Positions 1 through 10,725 of a stretch of DNA of 25,955 bases are shown here, in pieces. A program made the position numbers and the translations under genes. Origin of the DNA: Pelargonium cotyledonis (lineage: Eukaryota; Streptophyta; Magnoliopsida; Geraniales; Geraniaceae); assembly GCA_036897625.1 (NCBI GenBank), contig JAYMTA010000623.1:1-25955 (forward strand). Direction: 5' to 3'. The stretch's first letter is position 1; every line of letters begins with the position of its first letter. The notes beneath the pieces were generated by a model that saw only the letters and a program-made list of their open reading frames with translations, did no database searches and was not told where the DNA came from.

Positions 1-1059
1 CCTTTATTTCACAGTAAGAGAATTGAAAATTTTGTAACACTAAATTAATTGAGGGCATTTTTGTCCACTCATGACTTAAAAAGGTGGATTTAGACATTTG
101 AAAAGTGGATTTATCACCACCCTATATTTTTGTATCATTGTTGGTTAAGTTGCTTTGTATTTACAACATATGCCATTGACATCTAAACTACTTGAAAAAT
201 TGATTCTTTTTTTCTGTCAACCGCCACCGTCACCTCCGATCGATCTCTTCCGCAACAACAATCCATATCTTCAGACCATTAATCTCCGATTCACATACCT
301 CAATCGATCGATCAATCGACCAATCAGTGGTTAATTTTCTCAATTTCTGAACCACCATTAATATACTAGCATTTTTTTCAAGATTTTTCTGTTGGTTCCG
401 TTGGTTTTTGAATCTGGGTTAGTTCGTATGAGCTAGCCCATTTAATGTTATACATTTTTCTTCAAAAGGGTAGTGCCAAGAGGTGATTTTTAAGCTGATT
501 TGTTTTAGTTCTTTGGGGTCGAATGTAGAGATTTATGGACATTTCGATGCCTTTGCGCTTGAAGATTTTAGTAATGATGTTGTGATGGTTCAGAGATTGT
601 GTGATTCTGGAGCTGTATGTTGTTTTTTGTTTTGTTTCAGCATTGATTTGATATGATTTGGTTGTTAATTCATAGGTATATTTAGAAGTGGGTTTGATGT
701 TTCTTGTGCAAAACTGGATTTTGGGGAAGTTTGGAGAAGTGGGTTCGATGTTTCTTTGCAAAAGTGTATTGTTGGAAGTTTTGTAGAAGTGGGTTTGATA
801 AATTTAGTTCAAAATTAGTTTTGATGTTTCTTGTGCAAAAGTGTATTGTTGGAAATTTCAGGGAAGTGGGTTCAGTAAATTTTGTTCAAAAATGGGGTTG
901 ATGCTACTTGTGCCAAAGTGGATGGTTTGACATTTTGGAGTAGTAGGTTTGGTATATTTAGTTCAAAAATGGGTTTGATGTTACTTGTGCAAAAGTGGAT
1001 TGTTGGCAATTTTGGAGAAGTGGGTTTGGTAAATTTTGGTGGTATTATGGTAGATTGAA
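1..1059 (+). other. 5' flank and leader of the TBL gene
   Basis: No convincing coding exon is seen. A TATA-like run lies near 122-130. From about 190 to 330 the sequence becomes C/T-rich with CCACCG and repeated GATCGATC motifs, which is typical of a plant 5'UTR. The stretch from about 340 to 1050 is T/G-rich and may be a 5'UTR intron or a long leader; I cannot fix its splice sites. The right third is filled by the repeat array listed separately. Short open frames on both strands here have no family resemblance and were left out. Confidence 0.45.
675..1045 (+). repeat. degenerate direct-repeat array in the TBL leader
   Basis: At least five imperfect copies carry the core GATGTTTCTTGTGCAAAAG followed by TGGATTGTTGG-like and GAAGTGGGTTTG-like segments. 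Cores begin near 691, 740, 816, 895 and 971, so the spacing is about 50, then 75-80 bp. The last copy ends only about 15 bp before the TBL start codon at 1060. The copies keep no shared open frame, so this is non-coding leader or intron sequence. Confidence 0.75.
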
Positions 1060-3878
1060 ATGGTGAATACTTTAACTTTCAGTAGAAGTACTTCGGTTGG
1101 CCGGAGGGTTGGGACTCCGAGATCCTTGAGTTTTGGGAGCCTTAGAGCAAATAGGCCGAGTTGGGTATGGCGTTGGTTTCTTGTGCTTATGTTGACCGGG
1201 TTTTTGGTCTCTTTCCTCCTGGCCATTGTTGCTGGCTATGTAGATGTGCTTCCAAGTCTCGGCAAAGCCTTTCACGATTTTGCAGTTTCTAAAACCGATA
1301 ATTCAGAGGGAACCTGTGATATTTTCGATGGGAGTTGGGTCCCCGATGATAGTTATCCATTGTATAATGCCTCGGCATGCCCTTTTGCCGAAAAAGGGTT
1401 CAATTGCTTAGGAAATGGGCGGCAAGATAAGGATTACCTTAAATGGAGGTGGAAACCGAAGAACTGTGATATTCCTCGGTTTGATGTTCAGAGTACATTA
1501 GAGAAGCTTCGAAGCAAAAGAATTGTTTTTGTCGGTGATTCAATGAGTAGAACCCAGTGGGAGTCACTGATATGTTTGCTTATGACGGGAGTAGAGGATA
1601 AAGAGAGTGTTTACGAAGTGAACGGGAATAAGATCACGAAACAGATTCGATACCTAGGCGTGCGATTCAATTCTTATAATTTCACTATTGAGTTCTTTCG
1701 ATCGGTTTTCTTGGTACAACATGGTTGGAGCCCTCGACATGCACCAAAGAGGGTTAGGTCAACACTTAAGTTGGACAAATTGGATGAAATTAGCAGAGAG
1801 TGGGTTAATTCAGATATTCTCTTGTTTAACTCAGGCCAATGGTGGGTTCCATGGAAGCTTTATGAAACGTAAGTTCTCTTAATTCCTACTTTCAAAACAA
1901 ATGTAATCTCATTCCATTGATCATGTATGCAATCTTTTGTCGTTCTTTATGAACAGCATTAGTTCGACTTGGTTTGACACTTCTCTGTACTTTGGATTAT
2001 CTTTCAGAATTCATATACCCTAGTCGTGACCATATATACTTGAGTAGATCTTACATGTTTTTGTAAAACTTAGAGTTAAATTTGGGTTGGAGTCAAGTTT
2101 AACATGGTATCAGACTTGGTTCGGTTTGGGCTTAGTGACCCATTTGTGTTGCCTTCCTTGGTCCATGAGCAGGGTCTGTTGGCTATCCAACACGCACATG
2201 TTAACGTATTCCACATTGAAAGAATGCAAAGTTTGTCGCCACTTGATTTACTAGTTGTGCCCTCAAATTAATATCTTAAGCTTTTCAGCTACAGTTAAAT
2301 TTAACACTTGGTATTATTGTCTGTCTATGAAAACTTATAGCATATTGTGCAGCTTTTAGTTACATCTGGAAGCCAGTTATTTCGATTTTTGTTAGTCTTG
2401 ACCAAACTTGTTAGTACATATCTAACATGCATGTTGGGTGTGGCACGTTGCTTGTACAGAAAAAAATGTCGAGTTGCATCTTATGATTACCTGTCTTAAC
2501 TCTTAACATATATCTTTGAGCAAGTGCCATGAACTTGCTCTGATTAGTTTTTTTTGATCGGCAACTTGCTCTGATTAATTATAAACGTTCATTTAATTTA
2601 TGAGCCTATTGTATTTTGGCAGAGGATGCTATTTCCAAATTGGAAATACGATAAAGCTTGGGATGACAATTCCTATTGCTTTCAGAAGAGCACTAGGCAC
2701 CTGGGCATCATGGGTTGAGAACATGATTGATACAAATAGAACACGTGTGTTCTTTCGAACTTTCGAGCCTTCTCATTGGAGGTAATCTTTCAATATCATT
2801 TCCTTGACCGTTTTCAAACATATCTAGTTCATAAAATGATGCATACCTGGTTAAGGACTAATAATGAAAGTTATATTCTGAATCAAAAGCTGGTAATTCA
2901 TGTGTGTGTGCCATATTGAAAGTTGACCATGCGCTGTATGGGTGAACACGAACACGATACATTAAACTAAATGGGCTGGGTTGACACAACCTAACACGTT
3001 CTACATGACAAAACCAACACGTTTATCACGACAAGGCTCATCACGATTAAATATCACAAATTTAACCTAACATACAAAAATCATATAAACTATAAGACTA
3101 GTTAGGTATTTTTGGGGGTTAATTTACTATTACAACCCCTAAGTTGGCGTGTCACAACACAAATAATTAACCGTGCGTGTGTTTGAGGCTCAACACGAAC
3201 ATGGCATGATTACAAAATTTGTGAGCCCAAACACGCTTTTTCCGCATCGTGTCACATGTTGAAACACGAAGTGCCAGCTCTATCTGAAACTATTAGTGTA
3301 TTACTGTTTTCTTCAGCAACAAATGTTGTTAGGTTGCAGCCTTTGCTCTATATCCAAAACAACTTTATATTTCCCCAATTAAGCTATAAGTAATCATTTT
3401 CTTGAATGCCACTAATTTTGCTCCTTTTGAGACTTTGAACTATGAATTAATTTATGTTCCTGCTGTTTAAATATTGTTGGTTTATATGATACACATGGTT
3501 CAACGAAACATTGGAAAAAGTCTTGTTCCTGCATGGACCCTCTCATAAGTCATGACTAATGGAACTGTTTGTTGCTGGATCAGTGGTGAACCCCATAGGT
3601 TTTGCAATGTGACTGAATACCCAACATCAGAAACAAAAGGAAGAGATCAAAGCATATTTTCGGACACAATAATTGAGGTGGTAAAGAATATGACAGTTCC
3701 AATTACGGTTCTGCAAGTTACTACCATGTCGGCTTTTAGGAGTGATGCACATGTTGGTATCTGGAATCGAAATCCGTCTCCTGATTGTAGCCACTGGTGT
3801 CTGCCCGGATTACCTGATTTGTGGAATGAAATTCTCCTCTCATACGTGCTTACTAATGACGGACTTCCACCTCAGTGA
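1060..3878 (+). CDS. TBL: TRICHOME BIREFRINGENCE-LIKE protein (TBL10/11/12 type), putative wall polysaccharide O-acetyltransferase
   Basis: Exons are 1060-1868, 2623-2781 and 3584-3878; both introns are GT-AG and the phases join to 420 residues, the usual family size. Seen in order: a basic N-terminus; one membrane anchor at about residues 37-60 (type II, Golgi); the TBL domain starting TCDIFDGSWVPDDSYPLY at 85; the GDS motif with GDSMSRTQWESL at 159-170; and the C-terminal DCSHWCLPG at 390-398 with the DxxH pair D390/H393. GDS serine plus DxxH Asp/His is the known catalytic set of plant TBL/PMR5 enzymes, which transfer acetyl groups to xylan, mannan, pectin or xyloglucan. The start is the first ATG of the open frame and sits before the membrane anchor. 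The text after GDS (LICLLMTGVEDKESVYEVNG) recalls TBL10/TBL11, but the exact member and substrate cannot be set. It runs opposite to all other genes here. Confidence 0.93.
2930..3290. repeat. dispersed-repeat-like insertion in TBL intron 2
   Basis: This piece of the second TBL intron is rich in CACGAACACG, CAACACG and GGGTTGACACAACC words, with related words in both orientations near its two ends (2940-3010 and 3160-3275). This word pattern is common in plant non-autonomous repeats. No exact terminal inverted repeats or target-site duplication could be fixed, so the boundaries are approximate. Confidence 0.4.
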
Positions 3879-5894
3879 ATGCGAGCATAAAGTGAGAATC
3901 ATTACCTCTCTTGTATTATTCCTTTCGTGTAGCTGAATTTACTTTCTTGATTTCATTTCAGCATAATACACAAGTAGATTATCTGCATAAAAATGAAATT
4001 ATACTTGTTCAGTTCCCGAGGGTAGAGTTGACAATTTTCGAGTCAGATTTTTTTCGTGTTTAGGTTGAAAAGACCTAACCCCTAGCTTGATTAGCAAGAG
4101 GTACGGGTTGGCTCGGTTGCAGGTTTGTCATAGAAAATTTCATTTTGTGTGTGTTGCCCAACCCGAAAATTAATCAGGTTTGTGACCCGAACCCACAGAA
4201 TGTGGATCGGGTTGAAATTGTCTACTTCACCGGAGGGTGAGCTTTGGCCCAAGGGTTATAGGTTGCTGATTTGTGACCACAAGGTCACATGTTTGAATCA
4301 GGGAAACAACCTCTTTGCAAAAGTAAGAGAGAGGTTGGGTATATAAATGAATGTTCCCATACCCTACAATGACCCTACTATGTTGGGAATCTTGTGCATT
4401 GTGTCGCCTAGTTCAGTTTCTGAAACAAATTCCAATTGAGGTCCTCATTAGGTATGATTACACAGTCAATGAATCTTCTAATTTTCCGCCTCCGGGCAAC
4501 GTCAGTCTTCAATCCTGAACAAATGGTCCATATTTCGGGTTTATGTCCAATCCGAACCTTAAAGCATGCGGATCAGATTTTGGGTGTCCCCGGTTTCGGG
4601 TCCAAATTCTCAGCTCTATTACTAACAATGTTATCACGTGTTATTGATAAACAACTTCCTCTGTCTTTAAAGTCTTCTCTTCTCTTTGTTTTCTTCCCAA
4701 TGCCTTAAACACCTCGAAACAAATATATATTTCTTACTTCAAATTTGTTTCTAGGCTCTCGCGTATGCTATTTCTATCCTTGTGTGTGCATCTTGTCAAT
4801 CATTGTTCTGTTTCAGTCAAAAAAGGTGCTGTGTGGGATTAACTTAGCATCAGTTATCTTACTTTATGCAGATTGATTTTAGTCATACATGCAACATATG
4901 AGCCCAGCAAGCCACACTCGGGTTCTGAAGCAGAACAATTTGGTAAAACCAACATGGACTCGATTCTCTCTTATATTACTCGGTATCATCCAGCAGGCTG
5001 TTCTGCACCTGGTGAGTTTGAATCAAGTTTTGTGGAGAAATGGTCGAATTCAATGTAAACACAATTTTGCAACAGGCCATTCATTTCCCATCATTCGCAT
5101 TTTGTAAGTGAAAACAGTTTCGAAACTTGTTTGCTCAAATAGAAGGAAAAAAACATTGTTTGATTCGTTTGATTTGATACAATACTTGTTCATAACAGGA
5201 AAGGGTAAAGAAAGAAGGGATAGAAGTTGAACTATATTTGTTGTTTCTGAATTTTTCGAATTTTGTTCGTCAGGAAGACGAAATATATCGATGAAAATTT
5301 CTCATTCTATTTTCAGTGGAAAAAGATAAGCAGCGAAATGTGGCTTCTTTTGCTTTCTTTTCGGAAACATGAGAAAGTGATGGAGTTTGAATTATGAGAA
5401 TGGATTTTGTTCTCTTCAGTTTTTTGGTTCCTAAACTCTGATGATCTTTAGTTGTGTCTTACATGTAGAGATGGTAAAGAGAAATGATTATTTGGTCATA
5501 ATTTTTACTCGTTTAGTTCGGATTTGATCAAGGATTGTGTTTAAGAATCGCACTTATTTATCGAGGATTAAATTGATTCACCGGTCAAATATGAAATGTT
5601 TCAAAACCGACGGGTTTTTAAAAAAACAGCATCCATCACAATCCCTTCAAGATTATCAGTAGGAAAAGAAGTAAAGACTGGATCCAAATTTTCTCAACAT
5701 CTTTTTGCTTTCTTGGCTTATCATCTACAAGAAAATTTCCAGTGGCAACGATAAAAACAAGAATCGCATTCCTATATTATACATCTTATGATCATATCAC
5801 CAAATGACTGTAAAAATAATCACCAGCCATCAAAATATTGACTAAAACACACTATAAAGCTACACATGCGAAACTGTGAGCTCAGAGACAATTA
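3879..5894. other. 3' flank of TBL, including a possible 3'UTR intron and exon, and the 3' flank of FAS2
   Basis: No supported gene is seen. After the TBL stop, a donor-like AAA/GTGAGA lies near 3889-3892, and an acceptor-like TTTATGCAG ends at about 4871. The following stretch is open for 61 codons (4873-5058) and contains a donor-like CTG/GTGAGT near 5011. This could be a spliced TBL 3'UTR exon. The segment 4040-4240 carries a CCCGAACCC / CGGGTTG dispersed-repeat signature. From about 5650 to 5894 the sequence is probably the 3'UTR of the opposite-strand FAS2 gene; the genes converge tail to tail. Confidence 0.45.
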
Positions 5895-8800
5895 TTATGG
5901 ATTGATTGCCATCGGAGTTATGCGCCTCTTGGCTGGCTTGGTTGTTGAGCTTGATGAAACTTGCTTACCTGCGTTCATGTCCGCTTTTGTTTTCCTGTCG
6001 TTTCCGGCAACAAAACGCTCGCTTGTTTCGTTTTTGGCATCTCCGGCGACAGAACATTCGGTTCTTGTTGTTTCAATCAACATGTCGTCTGGTTTTTGGA
6101 CAGATGGGCTCTTGCTCTTGTCGTCGTTTCTCGTTGTTTCATTCATCATATCATCGGGTTTGTGGATAACTGGGGCCTCACTCTTCTCGTCGCTTTTTGT
6201 TGTTTCAATCACCATGTCATCTAGTTTTCTGACATCTGAGCTCTTACTCATATTGGCTAAAGAAAATGAAAGGTAAAAACTATGAGAAAAATCGAAAGAG
6301 TGATGAAACTGAATGGAGAAACACATGGAGACTGTAAAGGCAAACCTGGTGAGGAGATGGGTGATCCAAGTTCACCATTTTCGAATTCTACTAAAGTGCA
6401 GTAACCATCTTGAGAAGATAATGCTAAATATTGACCATTTTGTGACCTTTGAAAAACAATGTTAACCATCAGAATTGAGAAGTTTATATTATCAGCTCCA
6501 GTTGTCAAAAAAATAAATTATGAATGTTTTTTTAATGCAAATTATGAATGTTAAACTTGGAGAAAATTGAAATGAAAATACAAAAATACCATGCTATATC
6601 TGTGATGGCTGCATAGTGAAGACCAGCCAAGACTGCTATGGGAGGAACACTCTCCGTGTCATAGATGTACAAAGAATTCAAAGTGGCTACTGCAAAAATG
6701 AGGCGATACGGGAGCTTGAAAAATCCAGCTGCAAAAATCACCAACACCAATTAAGATTGTAATGACAAGTTTCCTCAGAGAACAGAATGAGAATGTAATC
6801 AGCACAAATGTACCTGAATTTGTTCCCCGGAGGCTAAAAGTAATTGGGCAGAAACGAACTGCTATCACGGGTTTGCTGGCTCCAGGAAGCTGTAGAGCAG
6901 GCCTGTGCAAAAGAAAGTTTGGGAAAATGAATATGGGAGCTATGAGATACTAAATCCAGTCGATGCTCTGGTTCCATCGCAGTACACAGAGCAAGCAATT
7001 GGAGGCTTGCAATTAAAGACTAAGAAATAGAAGAATGAAGGTGAAGCAGGAGTCTTGCCTTGAAAGATCTTTTCTAGAAAAAATATAAGCAGTATTTACT
7101 GGTGCAGATGCAGCTGAAGCTTTATAGGAACCTGAAACAGAACATAGGACACATTAACACACAATCTGAAAAGATGTAGTTTTATCAAATCCTGCAAAAA
7201 AAATTCCCCAAGAGAAGCATCAAATCGTATCCTACGATAATACATAATTGGCTACACTATTATAGGAAACTCATAACATCTGAAAAGATTTCTCCACAAA
7301 GAATTCATCATGTTACTATCAATCATGAATTCTCAGACAACTGATATCAAGAGATGAAGTTTCAGACTATAGTACACATGTAATCAAACTGAACGTTTAT
7401 AATAGGTCCATATTTACCTGCAGGGACAAGTAAAAATGTTCCATCAGGCGACCAAGCTAATCTTCTGAAGAAAGATGGCAATGTCTCATCATGAAAGAGA
7501 TGGTTTTTTGAACTCTGCACACAAAACCATATGCCATATGGGGGCTTATCATGCATGAATATTCCATAAATGTCAACAAGCACAGCTAAGCCACTATTTT
7601 CATACCTTAGAGTCATCTACTGATTGCTGTTCTGCCTTTGAGATGACATGCTGACAGACATAATTCGTCTTCTCGTTACCCTTTGCTTTTGTGGGCTTAT
7701 GCATGTACACTCTGCAAGTTCTGTCGGAACTAAGAGAAGCAACATATTTGGACAATGGATCCCATGCCACGCCTTGAACATAATGGAAATGGGCATCCAG
7801 AATTTGATGGACAGTAGCTGAAGAGTTGAATAATAAGGCATTTCATCAAAAGAAAGAAAGAAAGCACATCGCCTACGATTATGTATTATATCTTTCTTAC
7901 CTTTGTTAGCATCCCATATGATACAAGAATTATCAACTGATCCAGAAACAAGAAATGCACCATCATTGGACCACTGCAGGTCAAGAACATCCTTCCGGTG
8001 AAATCTAGCCCAAAAAAGGTCCAGAATGAATATAGCATTTGGGCTAGCAAAACATACTCCAAATCCAATACAAAACTAAATCAACTAATTTATGTGATGC
8101 ATTTAACTAAAACTATGTATGTCAAAGGCAATCACAAATATAAAATTGGATTCCGTATACTTGGCATAAACTAATCATTACCTTCCAGCCTTCCACAGAA
8201 ATAGTTAAACGTTTACCGTATATTACTTCATAGCATTGATATCAATGTAAACTGCCACATATTTAAAGTAGTCCACACCTATTTTCTAGAAATTTAACTT
8301 TTCAAAATCAACTAATGATTTAACACATGCTCATTATCATCATGTAGACTGGAAAATGAAGCTATATCAGCCACATAAACGCTTACTTCTGCAGATCAAA
8401 CGACATAAACTCCTATAATGCAAGTGTGTTTTTGTGTTATTATCAGGTTCGGTACCACAAAAACTATTCTGGAATCTGGATTTCAAGCAACTCATAACTT
8501 CCCAACATCCCTTATTCTAGGACCAATTTGTAATATGCAGATTAAGATTAAATGTCTTACGATAATGTCTTAAAGACCTTCCACGTCTGACCACCTTCTG
8601 AAACATGTAACTTCCACAAGATCAGCTCACCTCCTACAAATAAGAATAACCAATTTAAGAGTCAATTGCCGACTAAACCACAAAGCAAAATAACAATGAA
8701 AAAGTTGAAACCATAACATCTAGCAAAATTAACTGCAACAAGTAGCTTACCATCAGCACCAGAGGCAAGTTGTTCTCCTGCATAATAGAGTAACCTTATC

Positions 8801-9907
8801 AGTAAAAAAAAAAAAAATAGGGAAGCAGAGAGTAGTTTGCTAACCACAGAAAGTTCGTAATACAATACGAGGCCTCTGTTTGTATGTATTTTGCAAAGAG
8901 GGATTCAATTGATTAGTATTATGACTCAAATTCATATCTTGATCATGTGCAAGTCACATGCTATGAATTATGGATGAATTTTCCATTTTCCTGCCAAATT
9001 CTGGTCAAATTTTCTAGATACCGAAAATATTATTTAAGGGTGAATCATAATACAAAAGAGAAAATTTTAAATTTAAGAATAACTCATAACATGTAACTTG
9101 CACATGAGCAAACTAACATATAATTCTATTAAGTATGAATGGCATAATGGTTTGGGGAAAGTTCAAGATAGTTATGTATTGCAGAAAAAGTTTAAAACCG
9201 CATCACGAAAAGTTATGGTAACCATATGCAGAAGAGGCATAGCTGTTAAGAGATATATGCAATTTCCCCAATAGTAGATACAGACATGTTTCGAATTTTC
9301 GGTAACTAGCAAAGCAGATTTATTTCTCACAAGTCATCAAATTGCAAAGCAAGAACAGGAAGAACTCAATCATAACCGACAAGCATACAAAAATAAAGTT
9401 CCAACTTTTAATTTATAAGAGAAATTATTGTGATAAAACACATAATTATCCACATGTCCAGTTCAACAAACTATCGTATGCTTCACAAACTCCCAAATCT
9501 CCCAGAAAGCACTGTACTCAATGACCAACGCTCAAAATCACCATTTCTCAACACAAATTCAACCACTTCTAGCAATATCATTAGCTTAATCTTACCAGAA
9601 GGAGAGAATCGAAGAGCATTGACGGCGCAGCCATGGTATGAGAGGCTATTTTGGTACGTAGCCGTCGGGATTTTCTTCTCCGATCCTTCATCGGATCCAA
9701 TCAGCCACAGCTGCAAAAATCGAAACTCCTGAGATCCACAATTGGAATCCGATTTGAGAAAAATGATGAAATTAGGTTATTAAAAGAGCAGACCTTGATG
9801 TCGAAATCGGCTCCGCCGGTGGCGAGGAGGCCTGAGAGAGGGTGGAAATCTAGGGTTAGGACTGGCTTCGTGTCGTGCCAGTTGATCTGAACTGTGCCTC
9901 CTCTCAT
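5895..9907 (-). CDS. FAS2: FAS2, chromatin assembly factor 1 p60 subunit (WD40 protein)
   Basis: CAF-1 deposits histones H3-H4 on newly replicated DNA; FAS2 is its middle, WD40 subunit in the nucleus. Twelve exons join in phase to 501 residues (Arabidopsis is about 487): 9907-9794, 9710-9596, 8777-8751, 8633-8561, 8004-7901, 7817-7606, 7514-7418, 7131-7059, 6902-6814, 6728-6590, 6446-6346, 6256-5895. The N-terminus [20 protein letters not shown] is the family hallmark. WD-type blocks follow, such as [27 protein letters not shown] and [11 protein letters not shown], up to about residue 375, then a Ser/Lys/Asp-rich tail ending [10 protein letters not shown]. Exon 3 is only 27 nt. Intron 8 uses a GC donor (AAG/GCAAGA). 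An in-frame ATG at 10006 was rejected because it lies in the promoter beyond the E2F-like sites and lacks family similarity. The tail holds a tandem repeat listed separately. Confidence 0.95.
6051..6227 (-). repeat. 22-residue tandem repeat in the FAS2 C-terminal tail
   Basis: Residues 392-413, 414-435 and the start of a third copy (436 to about 450) share the pattern K-(L/P)-DDM-x-x-ETT-(K/R)-x-(D/E), each about 66 bp. The units begin [20 protein letters not shown] and [10 protein letters not shown]. The copies have diverged at the DNA level, so the duplication is not recent. It lies beyond the WD40 propeller in a region expected to be disordered. Confidence 0.85.
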
Positions 9908-9967
9908 TTTCTTCTTCTGTACATTAGGGCAAAAAAATTGGGGATGATGAAGAAGAAGAGACTCTGA

Positions 9968-9999
9968 TTTTTGGCGGAATATGTAGATTTGGCGGGAAA
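9968..9999 (-). promoter_or_regulatory. two E2F-like sites upstream of FAS2
   Basis: TTTGGCGGGAAA lies at 9988-9999 and TTTTTGGCGGAA at about 9968-9979, some 60-90 bp upstream of the FAS2 ATG (9907). The first fits the E2F/DP consensus TTTSSCGS and also ends in GGGAAA, so it reads as a site on both strands. FAS genes are expected to peak in S phase, and E2F control of plant CAF-1 genes is established for FAS1. Binding at this promoter is inferred. Confidence 0.7.
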
Positions 10000-10725
10000 T
10001 GTTCATCGAGTTTGGGCCGTTGGGCTTTTCTAGTTAGGCCCATTTTAGGTCATTCAGTAGCCCACTTTTGTCTTGAATTTATTTTTTCTCAAGTAGTATC
10101 CAATTATTTGATTTTTTTTTTTTTAATCATTTGAGCTGCATCCCACACCACATTGTTGGCAGGGAGTTCCGAACCCGAACCCGAGACCCAAAAGAAAATT
10201 TGAAGCGATTAAACCGTTTATCTCAACCTGTCTGATTTGGAATGAATTATTTGACTTGATTGTCTAATTGTAATATGATATTTAACGACAAAAAATATGA
10301 GAGATTATTTTTGTGGATTAAACTAAGTCAAACTAATGAAATCACCGAAATCTATTCAAATATCATTTATACTTGTTTTAATATGGTCGCATGAAGATAA
10401 GTCAATTTTGGTCAACTTTTCACATGTGTCGATAAAGTTATGTGAAGGTTGTGGATGTTGATTTCCGTGAATGAACCGTCTTTGATGACAGCAAAAACAT
10501 AAAAGAAATAAACTCATATGAACGTTTCGAACTCACAAATTCAAATATTAATATCCAAAACCACTGTCATTAATGGTGTAGAGCTCTTTATAATAGAACA
10601 TCAAGATATACTTTTGGTAAAGAGATTCTTTTGACCTTAACAACATAAGATTTAATATTGACAATAATTTAACCTAATACACACTAAGAAATGATACACT
10701 TCTTCTGCTTTTTCTTCATCTCATA
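10000..10725. other. intergenic region between FAS2 and the inhibitor gene
   Basis: No gene is seen. The FAS2-proximal end has GGGCC(G)TTGGGC and TAGGCCC motifs (about 10014-10040), resembling the GGCCCA site II elements common in promoters of plant proliferation genes. The rest is AT-rich and is presumably the 3'UTR and terminator of the inhibitor gene. Confidence 0.4.

Noticed and set aside
5866..6276. Open frame of 136 codons on the plus strand
   Set aside because: It is the antisense of the last FAS2 exon; the minus strand reads the conserved FAS2 tail and splices in phase.
9849..9857. Telobox-like AACCCTA in FAS2 exon 1
   Set aside because: It is inside conserved coding sequence (VLTLDF), so it needs no regulatory explanation.
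9908..10006. In-frame ATG upstream of the FAS2 start
   Set aside because: The extra 33 residues have no family similarity and the ATG lies upstream of the E2F-like promoter sites; MRGGT is the conserved start.
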